This document shows positions 42,886 through 50,636 of a stretch of 64,000 nucleotides of DNA, piece by piece. Position numbers and translations under genes: made by a program. The stretch is from contig JAHPZA010000006.1 of NCBI GenBank assembly GCA_019058445.1, forward strand, positions 1 through 64,000, given 5' to 3'. Positions within the stretch are counted from its first letter, which is position 1; each line of letters starts with the position of its first letter. A model generated the notes under the pieces. That model was not told the origin of the DNA, searched no databases, and saw only the letters and a list, made by a program, of their open reading frames with translations. This DNA is from Promethearchaeota archaeon. GTDB lineage: Archaea > Asgardarchaeota > Lokiarchaeia > Sigyniarchaeales > SOKP01.

Positions 42886-43163
42886 TTTATCACCTCCTCT
42901 ATTATTTTTTTAATTCCGTTAATTAGAATCATGATAATAACAAATATTTGAAACCCTATAAGCAAAAATAGAATTAAATCATATATTAAACTCCCGTGAA
43001 CAACTAAGCCACAGCAATTAACAAATCCCCCTTCACCTTTTTCATATGAATTTTTTATTGAGTTACTTACTAAATGTAATGTTAAAGCGAATACTATTAC
43101 AAATATAGCTAAAATGGTATTTACAATTAATAAAAATAATAGATTTTTTACTTTTTTTTCCAT
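42882..43163 (-). CDS. small two-span membrane protein
   Basis: About 93 residues from ATG at 43163, with GGAG 8 nt upstream; a TTG at 43175 would add four residues. Two transmembrane helices (LLFLLIVNTILAIFVIVFAL and LILFLLIGFQIFVIIMILIN) flank a short loop with a CC pair and KGEGGF. The organisation recalls superinfection-exclusion or holin-like proteins, but no family was recognised. TATA box at 43196. Confidence 0.6.
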   Translation of the reverse strand: MEKKVKNLLFLLIVNTILAIFVIVFALTLHLVSNSIKNSYEKGEGGFVNCCGLVVHGSLIYDLILFLLIGFQIFVIIMILINGIKKIIEEVIK

Positions 43164-43195
43164 TTTTATCTCCAATACACGTCATCGTCGCAAGG

Positions 43196-43203
43196 TTTAT
43201 AAA
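43196..43203 (-). promoter_or_regulatory. TATA box of the leftward accessory operon
   Basis: TTTATAAA centred about 36 nt before the ATG at 43163; the spacing predicts a leader of only ~10 nt that includes the GGAG ribosome-binding site. Confidence 0.55.
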
Positions 43204-43260
43204 TCTTCTGACTACAAAACGGTACAAAAGTTTATAAGATTTAACAATAATATACAATTA

Positions 43261-43321
43261 GATCGGAAGAGTTCTTCTCATCTCCGAGAATTAAACTAAT
43301 TTTAGTTTAGCTCTTCCGATC
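43261..43321. repeat. 11-bp inverted repeat at the right end of the element
   Basis: GATCGGAAGAG (43261-43271) and CTCTTCCGATC (43311-43321) bracket a second hairpin (TAAACTAA/TTAGTTTA). TCTTCTCATCTCC at 43273-43285 is the inverse of 25808-25820 at the left end. Confidence 0.6.
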
Positions 43322-43354
43322 GCTATTAATACCTTTTCGATCCCAGATTAAAAC

Positions 43355-43371
43355 TGAAAGAGATGTTTCAC
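43355..43371. repeat. attR core
   Basis: Exact second copy of TGAAAGAGATGTTTCAC. TTCGATCCC at 43336-43344 lies 10 nt inside, mirror image of the left arm site. Confidence 0.85.
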
Positions 43372-43462
43372 GATCTTACCGACAAAGCTTTTCAAAGTTT
43401 AAAATTTAAAGAGAATTTTTAGTTAACTTTTAAAAATTAAGAGTATAATAGAAGCTTTTTCT

Positions 43463-43669
43463 TTAAGTCAGGACTTCTAATATTTTTGTAAGAATTCGGG
43501 CCTTTCCACCTGTAGATTGGAGTAGAGTCTTTCCACAAACTAAACAGGTTACATCTGTTGCGCTACACCCGAATATTATTTGCTGATTTCCACAATTTAA
43601 GCATTTCACACGTAAGAATCGAGATTTTGGTTGGGGAATTAATTCTTTACCTTTTATATTTTTTGCCAT
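43463..43669 (-). CDS. rps27e: ribosomal protein S27e
   Basis: Small-subunit zinc-ribbon protein: [18 protein letters not shown] then [18 protein letters not shown], with four zinc cysteines. The ATG at 43669 gives a 68-residue protein (MAKNIKG); a GTG at 43678 would add three residues. It lies 7 nt behind L44e, a conserved archaeal pair. Confidence 0.95.
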   Translation of the reverse strand: MAKNIKGKELIPQPKSRFLRVKCLNCGNQQIIFGCSATDVTCLVCGKTLLQSTGGKARILTKILEVLT

Positions 43670-43685
43670 ATTAATCACTCAATTA

Positions 43686-43967
43686 TTATTTTTCTTGTAG
43701 TTCAAGTTTTTTTACTCGATATGATTTACTATATTGTTTTTTACCACATTCCGAGCATTCAAGTAAAGGCGTTGTTCTTTTATTAATTTTCGCGTTTTTA
43801 TGAAAAATTTCTTTAGGAAAAGAGCCATATCCTTTCTTCTTTCTTTCCACTCTCCTCCTTCCATGATTCATCATTCGTTCTTTTCCCTTTTTATAAACAG
43901 AAACATTATGTACTGTGTGGCTTCTGCATGTTGGACAATATCTATTCATCGTTCGTGGAAACTTCAA
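43686..43967 (-). CDS. rpl44e: ribosomal protein L44e
   Basis: Large-subunit protein near the tRNA E site. Cysteines in YCPTCRSHT and LLECSECGKK bind zinc; GSFPKE is conserved. The start is TTG at 43967, giving MKFPRTMNRYCP, which matches the usual MKxPK start better than the internal ATG. TATA-like AATTATAAAAGG lies just upstream (about 43983-43994). Confidence 0.94.
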   Translation of the reverse strand: MKFPRTMNRYCPTCRSHTVHNVSVYKKGKERMMNHGRRRVERKKKGYGSFPKEIFHKNAKINKRTTPLLECSECGKKQYSKSYRVKKLELQEK

Positions 43968-44155
43968 TTTTCACAGACCTTTCCTTTTATAATTAACATA
44001 AGTAGTTAATTATAAATTTTAAATTTTATGAGTTCTGTTTTCTGAAAGCTAAAAATTAATCTTCAAGATGAAAAATTAGTATGATATGGTTTAATAAAAA
44101 ATAATTTAAACAATTTCTACATAATTTTAATAAATACATAACTAAAGGATGTTTA

Positions 44156-45076
44156 ATGTTTAAGGAGAAATTTAAAGACGGAATTATAAGTGCCAAGCAA
44201 TTCACCAGAGAGGATATTTCGTATATTTTAAAGAAAGGCAAAGAAATGATAAAGAATACAAATTCTAACTTGCTCAGAGGAAAGATTTTAGCGACTTTAT
44301 TTTTTGAACCATCAACCCGTACACGTCTTAGTTTTGAATCTGCGATGTATAGATTAGGAGGAAGTGTTATTGGTTTCCAATCTGGTGATGTATCTTCAAT
44401 TAAAAAAGGGGAGAGTATTGCAGACACTATACGAACTGTAGAAAATTATTGTGATTGTATAGTGATGAGGCATCCGTTAGAAGGTTCTGCCAAATTAGCA
44501 GCAAACTTTGCAAAAATCCCAATAATTAACGCCGGTTCTGGCAGTGGTGAACATCCGACCCAAGGATTGCTTGATTTACTCACTATTTCTGAGGAGTGTG
44601 GAACTTTAGATGGATTGAATATTGGTATTATGGGAGACTTGAAATATGGTAGAACAGTACATTCACTTTCAATTTTATTGTCAAATTATGAAGTCAATCT
44701 CTATTTTATCAGCCCCCCGGAATTGTCAATGAGAAATCGATATAAAGAATTCTTAATTAATGAAAGAGAGGCAAAATTTAAAGAAATAACGCAATATAGA
44801 AAAATTCTGGATGTGTTAGATGTCCTTTATATAACCAGAATTCAAAAAGAAAGGTTTGTCGATCAAGAAGAATATGAACGAGTTAAAGGGATTTATGTTT
44901 TCAATAAAGATGATCTCAAGGAAACAAAAAGCACTTTCAAATTGATGCATCCTTTACCTCGAATTACTGAAATTTCTCCTGATGTCGATGATTCAGAAAA
45001 GGCAATTTACTTTCGGCAGACGAATTATGGGCTTCAACTAAGAAAGGCACTTTTAGCTGAATTACTAAAAGATTAA
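44156..45076 (+). CDS. pyrB: aspartate carbamoyltransferase catalytic subunit
   Basis: Second step of pyrimidine synthesis: carbamoyl phosphate plus aspartate to carbamoyl aspartate. Motifs: FFEPSTRTRLSFE (carbamoyl-phosphate loop, STRTR 53-57), HPTQGLLDLLTI, MGDLKYGRTVHSL, and HPLPRITEIS. Length 306 is standard. The regulatory subunit gene pyrI, often adjacent, is absent. Its 3' end overlaps by 4 nt the stop of the convergent ATP-cone protein. Confidence 0.97.
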   Translation: MFKEKFKDGIISAKQFTREDISYILKKGKEMIKNTNSNLLRGKILATLFFEPSTRTRLSFESAMYRLGGSVIGFQSGDVSSIKKGESIADTIRTVENYCDCIVMRHPLEGSAKLAANFAKIPIINAGSGSGEHPTQGLLDLLTISEECGTLDGLNIGIMGDLKYGRTVHSLSILLSNYEVNLYFISPPELSMRNRYKEFLINEREAKFKEITQYRKILDVLDVLYITRIQKERFVDQEEYERVKGIYVFNKDDLKETKSTFKLMHPLPRITEISPDVDDSEKAIYFRQTNYGLQLRKALLAELLKD

Positions 45077-47064
45077 TGATTTATCATAAAAGCGTGTAAT
45101 TTGGATTTAAATAGGAAATTCATTATTTCTTTAGTTAAAACCTGATTTGAATCCATCTTACAAGCAAATAGAGATCCACCATCAAGTATTCTTTCGAACT
45201 TTTTGAATAATGAGATTTTATTTTGAAATGATAAGTTCGAGTTGGTTTGAATTATTTGGAAGGGGTTTTGATTCTTAAAACCATATGGAATTTGAAAAGT
45301 TTTAGCACCGTTTAAGATTTTAATATTACAAGGTTGACTTAAATTATAATTAGCGTTTTCAATATCATTTTTTTCTCTAATTAAATCTCTAAGAAAAGAT
45401 AAAACACTCAATGCAAAATTTTGACTTTTTTCAATTTTATCGAGATCTAAACCACAGTGGTGTTTAACCGCTTCATTTAATCCAAAGAAACTAATTGATT
45501 TTAAGGAATCCTCAACCCAGTCATCTAATTTTATTCCTAACACTTCAGTTATAATGAATTTCCAATCCTTCATTTGATTTAATTTTTTCACTACTAAAGT
45601 TTTCTTATAATCGAAAAATTCAAAGACTAAGTTTAATTTTTCCTGTAATAGCCTATAAAACATATCATCATTTTGATTCGCTTTTTGAGCAATAATATTT
45701 AAATTTATTAATATTTTGTCTAATATTATTCTGTTTTCATTATAATCTTGATTTTTAACACGTACAATTGCTGAATTTAATAAATTAGAAGATTTTTGAT
45801 TGTAAAATATAATATTCTTTAAACTGGTCAATGAAATAAATTCATTATAAACGTTATCATTAGATATTGAACGATCATATTTGAAATAATCGAACAAAAT
45901 TAAAGGAGGTATAAACTTTCTTTTGGGATAGTTTTCTGGATTTAAATTTTTAAAAAATACGCTATCGTCTTGAAATAGAGATGAGAAGTCCCTGCTTAGC
46001 TCATCACCATTACTATAATTAAAGTCTAATGTTATATGTGGATTATTGTCTCTAAAAGATTCACTATACCCAGACATTCGCGAAATTATTAAACTATAAA
46101 GTTCTGATTGATCTTCATTTTTAAGAATGTTAAAATAAGGTAGAAATTTTATATTAAATTCACTTAATAAGATATCTTCAGAAAAATAAGGTTGAAACAT
46201 TTTCAAGAAATCTGTAAATTTTAGGATTAATGAAATCAAATCCATCATATTTTTGTATTCTTTTGATAAGTTGGATTTATTTTGATAAAGCATCTCCAAA
46301 ATGCTGTCGGTGGTTAAATGGATGCTTAATGGCCTTAGAGCCCATTGGTTTAAATGAAGAAGTATAACCTCCCCAGATAAATACATATCAGCAAAAGGTT
46401 TTGGTAATAAATTTAAAAGTAAATATTGTTCTGAAACATCTGAACCTAAAAGACGGATAAAATCTATAGGAGTGATGTCCTTTGCATTAAAATATTTCGA
46501 GACTTCATAAGGAGGCGTCCCTAATCGAGTCAATTTATGTCTTACTTCTTCAAGATCATTTTCTAAGAGAATAACATTAATATATTCACGCATTAATGGA
46601 GCAGTTAAATAATCGATATTAGTATTTTTGAGACGTTGTTTAACTTGACTGGCAATATCTTCTGCTAAATGTTTTTCTAATTCACCTTCTTTAATTAAAT
46701 ATTCTTCGATTTTATTGATATTAAATCTCTCTTTAGAATATTTGGAAGTTCTGATCATAATAGGATTTTTACTATCGTTAAGAAGTTGTTCCATATTTAA
46801 AATGAACTTTACTATTTGTTTACCAAAAACTGTGATTGAATATCCATCCTCTTTAGAGGATATCAGAGATAAATTTTTTAAGGGTCTTAAGTGGAATGAA
46901 AAATTTTTAGAATTGGATATTTTACCTAAAACCTCTTTTTGAAGCGTTGAAAATGACACAGGATTGTCATGTTGATTCAATTTATTTAAAATTTCTCGTC
47001 TAATAGGTTGCTGGAGAACTTTCAAATATTTTCCTAAATCTGTTATATTTTTGTCGGAACTCAT
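45073..47064 (-). CDS. wHTH / ATP-cone / NrdD-like fusion lacking the radical domain
   Basis: A 663-residue protein. Residues ~9-95 are an ArsR-like winged helix (LKVLQQPIRREILNKLNQ). Residues ~101-185 are an ATP-cone (IMIRTSKYSKERFNINKIEE to EVRHKLTRLGTPPYEV). The rest follows class III ribonucleotide reductase NrdD: DKILINLNIIAQKANQND matches the NrdD VTINLPRIA region, and SISFFGLNEAV (to ~533) is the NrdD GLNEA motif. The protein stops at LHAFMINH, just before where NrdD has its zinc cysteines and glycyl-radical loop. It is probably not catalytic; a nucleotide-sensing regulator is inferred. Confidence 0.72.
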   Translation of the reverse strand: MSSDKNITDLGKYLKVLQQPIRREILNKLNQHDNPVSFSTLQKEVLGKISNSKNFSFHLRPLKNLSLISSKEDGYSITVFGKQIVKFILNMEQLLNDSKNPIMIRTSKYSKERFNINKIEEYLIKEGELEKHLAEDIASQVKQRLKNTNIDYLTAPLMREYINVILLENDLEEVRHKLTRLGTPPYEVSKYFNAKDITPIDFIRLLGSDVSEQYLLLNLLPKPFADMYLSGEVILLHLNQWALRPLSIHLTTDSILEMLYQNKSNLSKEYKNMMDLISLILKFTDFLKMFQPYFSEDILLSEFNIKFLPYFNILKNEDQSELYSLIISRMSGYSESFRDNNPHITLDFNYSNGDELSRDFSSLFQDDSVFFKNLNPENYPKRKFIPPLILFDYFKYDRSISNDNVYNEFISLTSLKNIIFYNQKSSNLLNSAIVRVKNQDYNENRIILDKILINLNIIAQKANQNDDMFYRLLQEKLNLVFEFFDYKKTLVVKKLNQMKDWKFIITEVLGIKLDDWVEDSLKSISFFGLNEAVKHHCGLDLDKIEKSQNFALSVLSFLRDLIREKNDIENANYNLSQPCNIKILNGAKTFQIPYGFKNQNPFQIIQTNSNLSFQNKISLFKKFERILDGGSLFACKMDSNQVLTKEIMNFLFKSKLHAFMINH

Positions 47065-47229
47065 TAATGTATCAAAAACTTCTTTTGATTCTCTTAAATC
47101 TAATTATAAAATAATAGGTTCATCAGAAATATAAAAATTTAGGAAGTTTTGAGTTGCTTGCCATTTTCTGATGATACACTGGTGATATTGAACAGAATAT
47201 TTCAAATAAAAATTCAAAAACTAGAGAGT

Positions 47230-47844
47230 CTATCTCGCAGAAACGGCTATTCTTTCAATTTCATCTTTCCTTTTTACGGCTCTTGATTCTTGTGAATTTT
47301 TTGATGCTAATGCAAGCTCTTGTGCGAGATTTTCTTCAAAATTATGCAAATTTCCATGAGATCTTGCACCTACAGCCTGAACGAGGTATTTAAGAGCTAA
47401 GTCTACTCTCCTTTGAGGAGCAATATCAACAGCCGAAGCATAAGAAATACCACCCATCGCAATTCGAGTTGTTTCTTCTCTGGGAGCGGTATTGCATATT
47501 GCGTCTACTAAAACTTGAATAGGATTTTCTCTGGTAATATGTTCTATTAATGTAAATGCTGTCTTTATACATTTAATTAATTTATTTTTCTTTCCGGAGT
47601 TGTATGAACTCTTATGTCCTCTTATTTTACTTCCAATAAATCCAGGAGCTAATAATCTATTTAATAACCTTTCTACAATTGAAATGTTTGACTTCCAAAA
47701 CCTCTTATGTTCATGCCGTCCGCAAGATGATGGCACGATAATCGGTCTCAGATTAATATAATTTTCTAAGGTAAAATCTCTTACTTCTATATCTTCAAAA
47801 GACCATTTATTAAATAGCTTGACAGCTAAATTACTCTTACTCAT
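47230..47844 (-). CDS. rps7: ribosomal protein S7
   Basis: Small-subunit head protein. HKRFWKSNISIVERLLNRLL, the RENPIQVLVDAICNTAPRE motif and ALKYLVQAVGARSHGN are typical. The 204-residue archaeal length is normal. It lies 5 nt behind rps12 and is the last gene of the leftward polymerase-ribosome operon. The fusA and tuf genes usually next in archaea are missing here. Confidence 0.97.
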   Translation of the reverse strand: MSKSNLAVKLFNKWSFEDIEVRDFTLENYINLRPIIVPSSCGRHEHKRFWKSNISIVERLLNRLLAPGFIGSKIRGHKSSYNSGKKNKLIKCIKTAFTLIEHITRENPIQVLVDAICNTAPREETTRIAMGGISYASAVDIAPQRRVDLALKYLVQAVGARSHGNLHNFEENLAQELALASKNSQESRAVKRKDEIERIAVSAR

Positions 47845-47849
47845 CTTGA

Positions 47850-48284
47850 TTACCTCATTGGCTTTTCTTTCTTTCCGGTCAATAATGCTTGTAAGCTAAC
47901 ACCATTCACACTAACCACTTTCCAGCGAACCCCCGGTAAATCCCCGACAGCTCTGCCTTTTGCCCCTCCAATGCCCTCAACAATTACACGGTCATGTTCT
48001 TCTATGAAATTAAGGGCACCATCACCAGGCAAGAAAGCAGTCACACCTTTCCCGTTTTTCTTGAGCTGAACCCTTACACATTTTCGAATTGCAGAGTTTG
48101 GTTGTTTACTTTCTCGTCCCACTTTTTGCAAGACAATTCCCAATGCTTGCGGGGCACCTTCAAGTGGATCTGCCTTCTGTTTTAATTTTAATCTCTTCCT
48201 TTTATATTTAGTTTTACTCCATCTGAATCTCTTGCGATTCTTTTTCAGTTGTCTGGCAGCGTATAATCCTTTTGGCTTTCCTAT
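47850..48284 (-). CDS. rps12: ribosomal protein S12, apparent ATA start
   Basis: Decoding-centre protein. The first ATG (48143) would give only 97 residues, yet the frame upstream encodes the conserved N-terminus [20 protein letters not shown], then [20 protein letters not shown] and LEGAPQA. Family length (~144) and the expected MGKPKG start put initiation at ATA, 48282-48284. No ATG, GTG or TTG lies in frame near there. Core motifs [15 protein letters not shown] and [15 protein letters not shown] are present. Either AUA initiates or the start has changed in the sequence. Confidence 0.9.
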   Translation of the reverse strand: MGKPKGLYAARQLKKNRKRFRWSKTKYKRKRLKLKQKADPLEGAPQALGIVLQKVGRESKQPNSAIRKCVRVQLKKNGKGVTAFLPGDGALNFIEEHDRVIVEGIGGAKGRAVGDLPGVRWKVVSVNGVSLQALLTGKKEKPMR

Positions 48285-48361
48285 GTTAACACACCAAATA
48301 TCTAATTTTAAATAATAATTAATGAATTAATATTTCTTTAAACTTAAAATTTGTGATTTAA

Positions 48362-48835
48362 TTAGTTCTTAGTATTAATTATGACATTATCTACATCAAA
48401 ATGACGAAGAACTAATAATTTAATTTTTCGAATCATGCTCCCATCTTTTCCAATAGCTTTACCACGATCTTGGGGTCTTACGGAGATAATAACAGTTTTC
48501 TTTTGATTTCTACTCTCCCTTATTTCAATGTTTTGAACTTTTATTGAATTTTTAGTAGTATTTAGAATCGATTGTATGAATTCATTAAGATTTTCTGAGA
48601 ATGGTATGACATCTATCTTCTTTTGAAGTTTTGCCATTAAATCTTTTACATGTTCTCCAGCTTTACCTATTGCTTTTCCAACATCTTCCTTTTTAACTAA
48701 GAAAATTATGATCTCCGAGTGATTTTCTGGAGATTTAAAGATCATACAATCTTTGATAATCGCCCCAGAAATGTTATTAAATAGTGAGATAAGTTCCATT
48801 GAACCCCTATCAATTTTAATATTCTTTTTTAGCAT
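48362..48835 (-). CDS. nusA: archaeal NusA-like KH protein
   Basis: A 157-residue protein of two KH domains: VKKEDVGKAIGKAGEHVKDL and RPQDRGKAIGKDGSMIRKIK carry the GxxG RNA-binding loops. It corresponds to the KH part of bacterial NusA; archaeal forms lack the polymerase-binding and S1 domains. It lies in the conserved order rpoA2-rpl30e-nusA-rps12, supporting a role in transcription-translation of this operon. Confidence 0.93.
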   Translation of the reverse strand: MLKKNIKIDRGSMELISLFNNISGAIIKDCMIFKSPENHSEIIIFLVKKEDVGKAIGKAGEHVKDLMAKLQKKIDVIPFSENLNEFIQSILNTTKNSIKVQNIEIRESRNQKKTVIISVRPQDRGKAIGKDGSMIRKIKLLVLRHFDVDNVIINTKN

Positions 48836-48856
48836 AGCTTAATTTCCAGATTAACG

Positions 48857-49237
48857 TTAATTTCTTTTGGTTTTTAAAGATAACAAATCAGAATCTCCCT
48901 GATCAATAATACCTATAGCAGAAATCATGTAAGGCTTAGCACACGCTAGTCCAAGATCCCAACTTGAACCCTTATATTTATAAATAAAAAGTTTATTCTT
49001 CAATAATGAATTATAATAATTAAATTGGCTTTCCAACTCTTTAGGACAATTGTTTGCAATTATTAACATCTTAAATGGATTATCCCTTAAGCCTCTTAAA
49101 ACTTGATTTTTCCCGTAAATAACTTTTCCTGTCTTGTAAGCGACTTTGATATTTGTATCAATATCAAATTCTTTTTTCTTTTTACGCGATAAGTCAACAG
49201 ACGTATCAGTTTGTTTGCTCTTCTTTTTTTTTGCCAT
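48857..49237 (-). CDS. rpl30e: ribosomal protein L30e
   Basis: RNA-binding large-subunit protein of the L7Ae/L30e fold. GKVIYGKNQVLRGLRDNPFK, LIIANNCPKELESQFNYY and the closing LGLACAKPYMISAIGIID match the family. It has an unusual lysine-rich N-terminal extension (MAKKKKSKQTDTSVDLSRKK) of about 30 residues. It sits between rpoA2 and nusA in the expected order. Confidence 0.92.
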   Translation of the reverse strand: MAKKKKSKQTDTSVDLSRKKKKEFDIDTNIKVAYKTGKVIYGKNQVLRGLRDNPFKMLIIANNCPKELESQFNYYNSLLKNKLFIYKYKGSSWDLGLACAKPYMISAIGIIDQGDSDLLSLKTKRN

Positions 49238-49411
49238 TAGTAGCCAACTTTTTAATTGCTAATATCGTCTTTTTATTATACATTATTTAAAAGTAATTAA
49301 AAAAAATATATTATCATTTTAATTTTTTTGCCATGTTTTACAAGTTCTTCTTCAACACATCTAATTTATTGCTTAAATCAAAGTTAATTTATTCTTTTAT
49401 TGGTTCCGGAT

Positions 49412-50608
49412 TTATTTATTACCCTTTATGATTTCAAGATTTTTATCTAAATCGAACATTATACTGACTCTTCCTGTCCCAATAGGTGAGATTTGCCCAA
49501 TTATGACGTTTTCAGGGATTCCAAGCAATTTTTCTTCTTCTCCATATAATCCCGCATCAAGTAATTGATTTACGGTAACTTCAAAGGCAGCCCTGGCAAA
49601 TACACTTGATTTAGAGCCAGAAATTCCATGCCTACCTATCGATTGAATGGTCCCGGATACGCACATGAGGTCAGATAAAATAAGCAAGTGTCTTAAATCA
49701 ACATCCAATCCTTGTTGTTCAAGAACTTTTTGAGATTCCCTAATTATCATGTTTCTAGCAGCTTCTATTCCGTATAGCTTTTCAACTTCATGTATATGAT
49801 TTGAAACAGTTCGTGCAGCATCAACACCTTCAATTTGTACTACTCCTTGTAGATTAGTTCCCTCAGTTTTAATTATCCATTCCTTTTTGACTTCTTCTAA
49901 AGGCATTAGTAATCCTCTTTTCACCCCTCTTATGCCCTTTACCACTTTTTTCAGAATTTTTTCTCGCATTTTTTGTAAGCTTTGTAAATCCTCAATTCCA
50001 GGATCGATAATTACAGAATTGCCTTCTCTTTTAATAGTTCCCTTTTTCTTATATCTTTTTAAAATCTCGGGAATTTCATCAATATCAATTCCTTTTTTTT
50101 CACAAATTTCAGGTATAAGATTAATGATAATATTCCAATCTACATAATCCAAATCTACATCATGTGTAATATTCTCTATTCTAATTTGTTCTATACGATT
50201 GTGAACTTTAATAGCAGTTTCTTCAGACCCCCCATACTCTTTTTCAAGAAATACCTCCATTTGGGGAGTTGATGGGAATCGTCTCGCATCAACAATCTCG
50301 ATTAAACGGGGAAGTCCTTGAGTTACGGAAAATTCCTCTACTCCAGCATAATGAAAAGTTCTTAAAGTCATTTGAGTACCGGGTTCTCCAATGCTTTGTG
50401 CAGCAACTACTCCACAAGCCTCCGATACTTCTATTTTTGCATTATTGTAATTTATAAATATTTTATTTAAAAAATATTCTAACTGTTCTTCTTCTAACTC
50501 AATATCAATTATTTTATCTCTAATTTTTTCAATTAAATCTTCTGGAATTCCATCATCTTGTAATTCTTTTAAACGTTCTTCTAAAATTTTTGGTGTAACT
50601 TTTGCCAT
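49412..50608 (-). CDS. rpoA2: RNA polymerase subunit A'' (Rpo1C)
   Basis: C-terminal portion of the largest subunit: [20 protein letters not shown] (bridge/trigger-loop region), [20 protein letters not shown], and [13 protein letters not shown] sequence followed by GRHGISG and the [18 protein letters not shown] segment. The frame is open to 50665, overlapping rpoA1, but the ATG at 50608 ([13 protein letters not shown]) is preferred and leaves a 28-nt gap. Length about 398 is normal. Together with rpoA1 it makes the catalytic half of RNA polymerase. Confidence 0.96.
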   Translation of the reverse strand: MAKVTPKILEERLKELQDDGIPEDLIEKIRDKIIDIELEEEQLEYFLNKIFINYNNAKIEVSEACGVVAAQSIGEPGTQMTLRTFHYAGVEEFSVTQGLPRLIEIVDARRFPSTPQMEVFLEKEYGGSEETAIKVHNRIEQIRIENITHDVDLDYVDWNIIINLIPEICEKKGIDIDEIPEILKRYKKKGTIKREGNSVIIDPGIEDLQSLQKMREKILKKVVKGIRGVKRGLLMPLEEVKKEWIIKTEGTNLQGVVQIEGVDAARTVSNHIHEVEKLYGIEAARNMIIRESQKVLEQQGLDVDLRHLLILSDLMCVSGTIQSIGRHGISGSKSSVFARAAFEVTVNQLLDAGLYGEEEKLLGIPENVIIGQISPIGTGRVSIMFDLDKNLEIIKGNK

Positions 50609-50636
50609 TTTACATACACACTCTTTATAATTTTTA

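Larger units (their letters stand above)
25721..43371 (+). mobile_element. integrated HK97-type provirus or capsid-forming satellite
   Basis: About 17.65 kb bounded by a 17-bp direct repeat, with integrase next to the left end, a terminase-portal-protease-capsid head module and many small unknown genes. Gene content and density differ from the flanking housekeeping genes. No tail tube, sheath, tape measure or replicative polymerase is present. It is inserted between the 3' ends of the nucleoside phosphorylase gene and the S27e gene, interrupting neither. Confidence 0.9.
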
